Assembly: GCA_028276105.1 (NCBI GenBank)
Contig: JAPYWZ010000007.1
Coordinates: 1 to 12,098 of the forward strand
Length of the DNA: 12,098 nt
DNA from: Microgenomates group bacterium
Lineage (GTDB): Bacteria; Patescibacteriota; Microgenomatia; UBA1406; GWC2-37-13
Direction: 5' to 3'
Shown here: in pieces, positions 6,431 to 12,098 of the stretch
Layout of the letters: each line of letters opens with the position of its first letter
How positions within the stretch are numbered: the first letter of the stretch is position 1
Program-made: the position numbers and the translations under genes
Notes under the pieces: model-generated
What the model was told of the DNA's origin: nothing
The model's input: only the letters and a program-made list of their open reading frames with translations
The model's database searches: none

Positions 6431-7282
6431 ATGGCTTCCATTCAAGATTTTAGCGGTTATCAACCAACTTGGTGTCCGGGGTGTGGTAATTGGGGGATTG
6501 GAATGGCGATAAAAAAAGCGTTGGTTGAATTAAACTACTCACCCGATCAGGTAGTGGTTGTTTTTGGCATTGGCTGCTCTGGAAATATGAATGATTTTTT
6601 AAATGCTTATGGCCTTCATTCTTTACATGGAAGAGCCCTCCCCAATGCCATTGGTATCAAATTAGCTAATCATAAATTACCGGTACTTGCGGTTGTTGGT
6701 GATGGTGATTGTTATGGTGAGGGAGGGAATCATTTTATTCATGCTTGTCGTGGTAATCATGATATAACGGTTATTGTTCATGACAATCGCGTTTATGGGT
6801 TAACTACCGGTCAATCAGCTCCAACCGCCCCAAAAGGATACCGGTCAAAATCAACACCTTTGGGGCTTATTGAAGCCCCAGTTAATCCATTGGCTTTGGC
6901 GTTAACTTCGGGGGCAACTTTTGTTGCGCAAGGATTTGCTGGCGATCTTAATCATTTAGTTTTAATTTTAAAGGAGGCCATTACCCACAAAGGATTTTCT
7001 TTGGTTAATGTTTTACAGCCTTGTGTCACTTTTAATAAAGTCAATACCTATCAATACTATCTTCAGCGGGTTTATAAGTTAGAGAAGGATTATCAAAAAG
7101 ATAATTTTAAACTGGCATTGGAGAAAGCCTTTGAGGTAAATGAAGAAAAATTTCCTTTAGGAGTGATTTATCAAGTAAAAAGACCCTGTTATCATGAAAG
7201 TTTGCCTCAAATTTCTTCTTTACCTTTAGTTGAAAAAAAACGGTTTTTGGAGTATGATAGTTTAATCAAAGAGTTTATTTAA
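6431..7282 (+). CDS. korB: 2-oxoacid:ferredoxin oxidoreductase, beta subunit
   Basis: This catalytic subunit holds thiamine diphosphate and the proximal [4Fe-4S] cluster. The N terminus has WCPGCGNWG (Cys15, Cys18), followed by FGIGCSG (Cys49), with a fourth cysteine in LQPCVTFN (Cys198); these four fit the cluster ligands of the family. The ThDP-Mg motif is GDGD at 90-93 with the paired Asn119 in HDNRVYGLTTGQ. HGRALPNAIGIKLA is also typical. At 283 residues it is of usual size for KorB/PorB-type subunits. It is preceded by TTTATAAAATTTTTAA and an ATG with no Shine-Dalgarno sequence. It is the last gene of the plus-strand run before lon, which has its own promoter. No delta subunit gene follows, so electrons probably leave directly to a free ferredoxin such as the one at 4368. 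Confidence 0.93.
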   Translation: MASIQDFSGYQPTWCPGCGNWGIGMAIKKALVELNYSPDQVVVVFGIGCSGNMNDFLNAYGLHSLHGRALPNAIGIKLANHKLPVLAVVGDGDCYGEGGNHFIHACRGNHDITVIVHDNRVYGLTTGQSAPTAPKGYRSKSTPLGLIEAPVNPLALALTSGATFVAQGFAGDLNHLVLILKEAITHKGFSLVNVLQPCVTFNKVNTYQYYLQRVYKLEKDYQKDNFKLALEKAFEVNEEKFPLGVIYQVKRPCYHESLPQISSLPLVEKKRFLEYDSLIKEFI

Positions 7283-7319
7283 GCTTTGGGAGGAAAAAAC
7301 AATCTAAAACCTTAAAGAC

Positions 7320-7348
7320 TTGACAATTAGCAATTAATTTGGTATACT
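7320..7348 (+). promoter_or_regulatory. Sigma70-type promoter of lon
   Basis: A perfect -35 box TTGACA (7320-7325), a 17-base spacer and the -10 box TATACT (7343-7348, one mismatch to TATAAT) form the best housekeeping-type promoter in the window. Only ten bases separate the -10 box from the lon ATG, so transcription should begin at about 7355-7357 and leave a leader of roughly 0-4 bases. The promoter separates lon from the korB gene upstream. Confidence 0.85.
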
Positions 7349-7353
7349 GCTAA
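7327..7353 (+). promoter_or_regulatory. CIRCE-like operator overlapping the lon promoter
   Basis: The inverted repeat TTAGCA-N15-TGCTAA spans 27 bases, exactly the geometry of the CIRCE element (TTAGCACTC-N9-GAGTGCTAA) bound by the heat-shock repressor HrcA. Compared with that consensus, each nine-base half (7327-7335 and 7345-7353) matches at seven positions; the innermost three bases are the divergent ones. The symmetry extends one more base on each side (A7326/T7354). It covers the -35/-10 spacer and the -10 box, where a repressor would block RNA polymerase. HrcA itself is not in this window, so the regulator is inferred. Confidence 0.65.
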
Positions 7354-7358
7354 TTAAT

Positions 7359-9875
7359 ATGGTTTTTCTACTTGGGGCGTCAGGACAATCAATTTATCCA
7401 GTGGTTCCCATTCGTGATGGAATAGTTTTTCCTCAAACAGAAAATTTCTTAGTTTTTGGTCGGCCAAAAAGTATTAATGCCCTAAACGTTTCTTTAAAAA
7501 AAGATAAGTTAGTGGTTATTCTTCTTCAAAAAAATAAAGATCAGGATGACCCAAAAAAAGAAGATCTTTATTCCGTTGGGGTTTTGGCAAAGATTGAAAA
7601 GACGGCAACAGGTGAACGAGGTGAATTAAATGCTTTAATTAAAGGAATAGAAAAGGTAAAAGTGATTGAATATATAAAAGAAGATTCTTATTTTGAGGCG
7701 AAGGTAGAAAAAATTGAGGAAAAAGTAGTTGAAGACGAAGAAACCGAAGCAATGGTACGTCATATTTCTTCTCAAATCAAAAAGATGATTAATTTGGGAA
7801 AGGCGATCGATTTTATCTTTTTAATGAATATTTTAAATATTACTAATAACTTAAGTTTTTCTTATCAGGTGGCGGCGATTTTAGATTTAAAACCCTTTGA
7901 GCGACAGCTTTTGCTTGAAGAAAATGATTTGAAAAAAAGATTATCCAAAGAAGTAGAGTTTGTTAACCGGGAACTTAAAATTTTAGAATTAGAGCAGACG
8001 ATTAATTCTAAAACACAAAAGAAATTTGAAGAAGGAGTAAAAGAGACATTTTTACGAGAAAAAATGAGAACGATTGAAGAAGAGTTAGGGGAAAAAGGCG
8101 AAGGAAAAGAGGTTGATGAGTATCGTCAAAAAATTAAAAAAGCCAAGATGCCAAAAGAGGTGGAAGAAAAAGCCTTAAAAGAATTAAAACGTCTTTCTCA
8201 AATGTCTCAATTTAATCCAGAGGCTTCTTATATTCGTACCTATTTAGATTGGTTAGTAGAACTGCCTTGGTCGGTTAGCTCGCCCAATAATGTTGATTTA
8301 AAACAAGCAGAAAAGATTTTAAATGAAGATCATTATGGTTTAAAAAAAATAAAAGAACGGATTTTGGAGTACTTGGCGGTAATGAAGTTAAGAAGTTTGA
8401 GGTTGAAAGAAGAGGAGGAAAAAGAAGAAAAGACAAAGAATGAAGCAAAAAACGAAAAAGGAACCGAGGAAAAAAAAGAGAAAAAAGAAAAAAAATCACC
8501 AACAATTTTGTGTTTTGTGGGTCCTCCAGGCGTTGGAAAAACGTCTTTAGGGCGCTCAATTGCTAGGGCTTTGGGAAGAAAGTTTGTTAAAATGTCTTTG
8601 GGGGGGATTCGCGATGAGGCGGAAATTAGAGGTCACAGACGGACTTATGTTGGGGCATTACCAGGAAGAATTATTCAAGGAATAAAACAAGCAGGAACAA
8701 AAAATCCAGTGTTTATGCTTGATGAGATTGATAAGGTTGGGCGCGATTATCGGGGTGATCCATCAGCGGCTTTACTGGAAGCGTTGGATCCGGAACAAAA
8801 CCATGCTTTTTCCGATCATTATTTGGAAGTCGACTTTGATTTGTCAGAAGTCTTTTTTATTACAACAGCCAATATTTTAGATACCATTCCCGAGGCCTTA
8901 CTTGACCGGTTGGAGATTATTCATTTTCCGGGTTATACTGAAGATGAAAAATTTCATATTGCCAAAAAACATCTTATTCCCAAACAAAAAGAGGCACATC
9001 ATCTTTTAGACAATCAAGCGGAAATTACCGATGAGGCAATAAGGGTAATTATTCGCCGCTACACTCGAGAAGCAGGGGTAAGAGAATTGGAAAGACAAAT
9101 TGCCACCATCTTTCGCAAGATAGCCCGAGAAATTGTTGAGGGAAAGATTACAAAAAAAACGGTTGATGTGGCCGATCTTTCTTCTTATCTTGGGCCATAT
9201 AAGTATTCATCTCAGATGATTGAAGATAAAAATAGGATTGGGATTGCCACCGGCCTTGCTTGGACGCAGGCTGGTGGAGATATTCTTTTTATTGAGGTGG
9301 CGGTAATGCCAGGAAAAGGAGGGTTGACTTTGACTGGTCAGTTGGGGGAGGTGATGAAAGAATCATGCCAGGCGGCTTTGTCTTATATTCGAAGTCGCTT
9401 TGATCTTTTTGGACTAAAGAAAAATTTTTTTAACTCCATTGATATCCATGTTCATGTGCCTGAGGGGGCGGTTCCCAAAGATGGGCCATCAGCGGGGATT
9501 GCAATAACAACAGCAATGGTTTCTTCCTTAACTAAAATTCCTGTTAAGAAAGAAGTGGCAATGACGGGCGAGATAACCCTTCGGGGAAGGGTTTTAGAAA
9601 TTGGTGGGGTTAAAGAAAAAGTGATTGCCGCTCATCGAGCCGGCATTAAAACAGTGATTATGCCTAAAGAAAATAAAAAAGATTTAGAAGACATCCCCGA
9701 CTATGTTCTTAAAGATCTAAACTTCCATTTTGTCACCCATATGGATGAGGTTTGGCCGGTGGCTTTGGCTTTTACTAAGAAAAAGACTTTACCTTTTTTG
9801 TCGATGATTCAAGGAAAACCCGCTTCCGCTTTTCTTCATTTAAAAAAAGAAAAAGAAGAAGAGTTAAAAAACTAA
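7359..9875 (+). CDS. lon: Lon, ATP-dependent serine protease
   Basis: Lon is a cytoplasmic hexameric AAA+ protease that degrades misfolded and regulatory proteins. In order it has the N-terminal substrate-binding domain ([13 protein letters not shown] from about residue 13), a helical region, the AAA+ module with Walker A GPPGVGKT (388-395), Walker B MLDE (453-456), [17 protein letters not shown] and the sensor region, then the protease domain with catalytic Ser711 in KDGPSAG and Lys754 in GGVKEK. These are spaced 43 apart, as in E. coli Lon (679/722). Length 838 is slightly above the 780-820 norm, mainly because of a Lys/Glu-rich insertion at about 345-380 just before Walker A, where E. coli has a short loop. 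The ATG at 7359 sits at the predicted transcript start, suggesting leaderless translation. Its last bases overlap the stop end of the convergent gene by 12 bases. Confidence 0.98.
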   Translation: MVFLLGASGQSIYPVVPIRDGIVFPQTENFLVFGRPKSINALNVSLKKDKLVVILLQKNKDQDDPKKEDLYSVGVLAKIEKTATGERGELNALIKGIEKVKVIEYIKEDSYFEAKVEKIEEKVVEDEETEAMVRHISSQIKKMINLGKAIDFIFLMNILNITNNLSFSYQVAAILDLKPFERQLLLEENDLKKRLSKEVEFVNRELKILELEQTINSKTQKKFEEGVKETFLREKMRTIEEELGEKGEGKEVDEYRQKIKKAKMPKEVEEKALKELKRLSQMSQFNPEASYIRTYLDWLVELPWSVSSPNNVDLKQAEKILNEDHYGLKKIKERILEYLAVMKLRSLRLKEEEEKEEKTKNEAKNEKGTEEKKEKKEKKSPTILCFVGPPGVGKTSLGRSIARALGRKFVKMSLGGIRDEAEIRGHRRTYVGALPGRIIQGIKQAGTKNPVFMLDEIDKVGRDYRGDPSAALLEALDPEQNHAFSDHYLEVDFDLSEVFFITTANILDTIPEALLDRLEIIHFPGYTEDEKFHIAKKHLIPKQKEAHHLLDNQAEITDEAIRVIIRRYTREAGVRELERQIATIFRKIAREIVEGKITKKTVDVADLSSYLGPYKYSSQMIEDKNRIGIATGLAWTQAGGDILFIEVAVMPGKGGLTLTGQLGEVMKESCQAALSYIRSRFDLFGLKKNFFNSIDIHVHVPEGAVPKDGPSAGIAITTAMVSSLTKIPVKKEVAMTGEITLRGRVLEIGGVKEKVIAAHRAGIKTVIMPKENKKDLEDIPDYVLKDLNFHFVTHMDEVWPVALAFTKKKTLPFLSMIQGKPASAFLHLKKEKEEELKN

Positions 9876-10859
9876 TTGGCGTTTGATTTTTAAAATCAAT
9901 TCTCGGACTGGGAAAACTAAAGAATAAAGTTTGTAAAAAAAAGGATCGATAATTAAATCAAAACTACCAACCATCTGCAAAAATTTTCCATTGTATCCTT
10001 TTTTAAATCGGGTAAAGCCGGCCCATGGATGATTGGGGGAATAATTTGGAGGAAGGCTGCCCCACATGTCAAACTTTTTTGCCCCCATTTTTTTTGAAAA
10101 TTTTATTGCTTCCCACATTAAAAGATTGGCTCCCATAAAATTGCGAAATTTTTCTGAAGAGCCACCATAGGGATAATAACCAACCTCTTTGTAAACCCAA
10201 ATTTGATAGGCGGCTAAGGGTTCGTTTTGATAATAGGCGATTAAAATATGAGCGATTTTTTCTTTTAATGTTTCCCAAACAATTTGATGATATTGGTAGT
10301 TGTGGCCAAAATATTTTTGGCGGCGACAGGTATCAAAATAAAGTTTGGCAAAAATTTTAAACCCTTTTTCATTGGATTCTTCTTTAACAATTACCCCCTT
10401 TTTTTGCGCCAAACGGATATTGTAGCGGGTTTTTGGATGAAAAGACTTTAAAAGTTCGTCTTCTGATTTAGTAAGATCTACTATCTGGGTCCAAGAAGGA
10501 AAAAGCGGATGAGAGGAGAGAACTAATTTTTTGTTTTTGATTTTTGATTTTTCCTCATAGGGCTCGATTTTTATAAAAATAAGATTATTTTTTTTGCCAA
10601 AGTGGTAAAGAAAGTCTAAAACTTCATCTGAAGGAAAAAAAGAACGAGGAAGATAGCCGATTTTTTTGTGAAAAAAAGGAAGGGGATGAAGGGTTAGTTG
10701 AAAGACGTTTTTAATTTTTTTATCTTTTATTTCTGCCACTCTTAAGATTTCTGTCCCCATCTTTTTTCTTGCTTCTCCCCAAAACCAAGACTGCAAAGGA
10801 TGGTTGGCTTTTTCCTCCCAAAGATTTTTAAAAGAGTTATCCTCAATTACTTTTAGCAT
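9864..10859 (-). CDS. FemAB-family peptidoglycan aminoacyl transferase-like protein
   Basis: This 331-residue protein belongs to the FemAB/FemX superfamily of GNAT-fold enzymes, which use aminoacyl-tRNA to add residues to lipid II or related wall precursors on the cytoplasmic side. Recognisable parts are [14 protein letters not shown] (22-35), [17 protein letters not shown] (140-156), the second GNAT-like domain with [19 protein letters not shown] (229-247), FDMWG (263-267) and the hallmark [13 protein letters not shown] (279-291). There is no signal peptide or clear membrane helix; the hydrophobic C-terminal stretch (about 300-325) may be an amphipathic membrane contact. It overlaps the upstream glycosyltransferase by 17 bases, implying translational coupling. 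Residues about 103-110 (EKSKIKNK) come from A-rich sequence resembling the start of the heptamer repeat. The amino acid added and the acceptor cannot be told from sequence. Confidence 0.88.
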   Translation of the reverse strand: MLKVIEDNSFKNLWEEKANHPLQSWFWGEARKKMGTEILRVAEIKDKKIKNVFQLTLHPLPFFHKKIGYLPRSFFPSDEVLDFLYHFGKKNNLIFIKIEPYEEKSKIKNKKLVLSSHPLFPSWTQIVDLTKSEDELLKSFHPKTRYNIRLAQKKGVIVKEESNEKGFKIFAKLYFDTCRRQKYFGHNYQYHQIVWETLKEKIAHILIAYYQNEPLAAYQIWVYKEVGYYPYGGSSEKFRNFMGANLLMWEAIKFSKKMGAKKFDMWGSLPPNYSPNHPWAGFTRFKKGYNGKFLQMVGSFDLIIDPFFYKLYSLVFPVRELILKIKRQLVF

Positions 10860-11943
10860 TAGCGGCTTCTTTTATCACTTTTAATGTTTGGTAACCACAC
10901 TTTTCCCAAGAAAAAAGTTTTATTCTTTCTTTCCCCTTTTTGATTAATTCTTTTCTTAATTTAGGATCGGCTTTTAATTTAATTAGTTTTTCGGTAAGAT
11001 CATTAACATTTTGGGGATCAAAATATAAACAAGCATCACCGCCCACTTCGGGTAAACTTGAAGAAAAGGAAGCAACAACAGGACAAGAAAAATGCATTGC
11101 CTCAAGAAGAGGTAAACCAAACCCCTCATAAAATGAGGGAATAACTAAACAGAAAGCATTTTGATAAAGAAAAACCAGTTGGTGATCAGTGACATAATCG
11201 GTAAAAAAAACCTTATCCTCTATTCCCAAATTTTCTACTTCTTCAAAGATTTTTTCATAAAGCCATCCTTTTTTTCCCGCGATAATAAGGTTAAATTCAG
11301 GGTAGATTTGATTGAATTTATAAAAAGCCCGGATAAGATTTAAAAGATTTTTTCGCGGTTGAAGGGTACCGATGTAAAGAATATAAGAAGAAAAGCTTTT
11401 TTCTTTAAAAGCGGTAGCCTTTATCCCTTGATAACGATTAAAACCATTGTAGATGACTTCAATTTTTTTTGGGGGGACTTTGTAGATATTGATTAAATCT
11501 TTTTTTGTCGAGTAAGAAACGGCAATGATTTTTTTGGCTTTTTTAACCGTGTAAGCAGTCCAGTTTTTTAGTTTAAAAAGATCTTTTTTTAAAAAATCTT
11601 GCGGATAGTAGATGTAAGATAAATCGTGAATGGTAACCACTAAAGGTACTGGGCAAAAACGTGGACCGTAATGAGCGGGGGAGAAAAAAACGTCGATATC
11701 TTTTTTTAAAAGACGAAAAGGAAGAGCAAACTGCGTCCAAAGAAATTTTGGAGAAACAACTTCATAGACAAAATACTTTGACTCTTTGGGCAAATGGGGA
11801 AGAGGTTTTTCTTTAAGAAAGATTTTAAATTGAAGCAAAGAAGAAGCTTGTTTTTTAAAATAGTTTAAAAGATTAAGAGTATAGATTGAAACGCCAACTT
11901 GTTGTAAGACATTGGCTTCATTACCATCAACTCCGATTATCAT
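10843..11943 (-). CDS. Glycosyltransferase family 4 (GT-B fold)
   Basis: This 366-residue retaining glycosyltransferase of the GT4/GT1 superfamily probably transfers a sugar from a nucleotide donor to a surface glycan or lipid carrier at the inner membrane face. The N-terminal acceptor domain begins MIIGVDGNEAN and contains TIHDLSYIYYP (104-114). The donor domain has GTLQPRKNLLNLIRAF (192-207), IAGKKGW (221-227) and the EX7E motif Glu273-Glu281 in EGFGLPLLEAM, followed by CPVVAS and SLPEVGGDA. There is no transmembrane helix. It is close to mannosyltransferase-like members, but sugar and acceptor are not predictable. It starts ten bases after the end of another glycosyltransferase and overlaps the FemAB-like gene by 17 bases, so the three form one minus-strand operon. 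It is the only gene here ending in TGA. Confidence 0.93.
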   Translation of the reverse strand: MIIGVDGNEANVLQQVGVSIYTLNLLNYFKKQASSLLQFKIFLKEKPLPHLPKESKYFVYEVVSPKFLWTQFALPFRLLKKDIDVFFSPAHYGPRFCPVPLVVTIHDLSYIYYPQDFLKKDLFKLKNWTAYTVKKAKKIIAVSYSTKKDLINIYKVPPKKIEVIYNGFNRYQGIKATAFKEKSFSSYILYIGTLQPRKNLLNLIRAFYKFNQIYPEFNLIIAGKKGWLYEKIFEEVENLGIEDKVFFTDYVTDHQLVFLYQNAFCLVIPSFYEGFGLPLLEAMHFSCPVVASFSSSLPEVGGDACLYFDPQNVNDLTEKLIKLKADPKLRKELIKKGKERIKLFSWEKCGYQTLKVIKEAANAKSN

Positions 11944-11953
11944 ATTTATATTA

Positions 11954-12098
11954 TTATATCATTTCTTCGTAAATCTTCTCTAATTTTTGAGCAATCACCG
12001 ACCAATGATAATGATTTTTAATTAATTGATAGGCATTTTTTTGAATTTTTTGATAGAGATTTTTATTGGTAAGAAGAAGTTTTATCTTTTTTACAAAA
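11954..12098 (-). CDS. C-terminal end of another glycosyltransferase (partial)
   Basis: On the minus strand an open frame runs in from the right edge and stops with TAA at 11954-11956, giving about 48 residues. The end reads NAYQLIKNHYHWSVIAQKLEKIYEEMI. The pattern HY-W-VIA-KLE-IYEE is the usual C-terminal helix of GT4 glycosyltransferases, in which the chain crosses back to the N-terminal domain. The catalytic part lies outside the window, so the family call rests on this tail and on its position ten bases upstream of a full GT4 gene read in the same direction. Codon use is AT-rich like its neighbours. Confidence 0.75.
   Translation of the reverse strand, partial: FVKKIKLLLTNKNLYQKIQKNAYQLIKNHYHWSVIAQKLEKIYEEMI

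Noticed and set aside
7285..7318. Possible terminator hairpin between korB and lon
   Set aside because: The only pairing is seven bases with two G-T wobbles and a 20-base loop, with no following T-run.
8275..8559. Minus-strand open frame of 94 codons within lon
   Set aside because: It is antisense to the conserved Lon AAA+ region, and its Leu/Phe/Ser-rich protein is just the complement of the Lys/Glu codons.
10843..10845. TGA read as glycine, as in some CPR lineages
   Set aside because: TGA ends the GT4 gene at the right place for the family and no other gene contains an in-frame TGA.
11953..11958. TATAAT on the minus strand, nine bases before the GT4 start, as a promoter giving a leaderless mRNA
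   Set aside because: It overlaps the stop codon of the upstream glycosyltransferase and has no -35 box at normal spacing; the ten-base gap fits an operon better. The lon case has a full -35 box, this one does not.

Overview
The window is a gene-dense, AT-rich stretch (by eye about one third G+C) from a bacterium using the standard code: TGA ends one gene and no gene has an internal TGA. Several traits together suggest a Candidate Phyla Radiation (Patescibacteria) genome, possibly Microgenomates. These are the compact gene order, AT-only leaders without Shine-Dalgarno sequences, a simplified SUF set, a two-subunit 2-oxoacid:ferredoxin oxidoreductase, a Lon with a Lys/Glu-rich linker, and a FemAB-like enzyme beside glycosyltransferases. 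The lineage is an inference from style; there is no rRNA or marker gene here.

Region 1 (1-4348, plus strand) is a SUF iron-sulfur assembly cluster: sufC (5' end cut off by the window), sufB, a very short sufD, sufS and sufU. Region 2 (4368-7282, plus strand) continues in the same direction with a small ferredoxin whose motif has only three cluster cysteines, then the fused gamma-alpha subunit and the beta subunit of a 2-oxoacid:ferredoxin oxidoreductase. Machinery that makes Fe-S clusters therefore sits directly upstream of proteins that use them. Region 3 (7283-9875) is lon, with its own clear sigma70-type promoter overlapped by a CIRCE-like inverted repeat. The -10 element is so close to the ATG that the mRNA should be almost leaderless. 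Region 4 (9864-12098, minus strand) is a cell-surface glycan operon: the C-terminal end of one glycosyltransferase, a complete GT4-type glycosyltransferase and a FemAB-family aminoacyl/peptidyl transferase. It is convergent with lon and the two stop ends overlap.

The most unusual feature is a short AT-rich repeat family built from CAAAAT-type heptamers that threads through the SUF cluster. A perfect 55-bp copy supplies the start of sufD. A second identical copy lies in frame inside sufS, so both proteins contain the peptide MTMQNSKLINLN. Diverged copies in opposite orientation form a long imperfect hairpin between sufS and sufU, and degenerate relatives lie upstream of sufB and possibly inside the FemAB-like gene. 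The other strong signal is the lon control region, which suggests HrcA-type heat-shock control of a nearly leaderless protease mRNA. No CRISPR array, tRNA, rRNA or transposase was seen. No intergenic stretch exceeds 120 bases.
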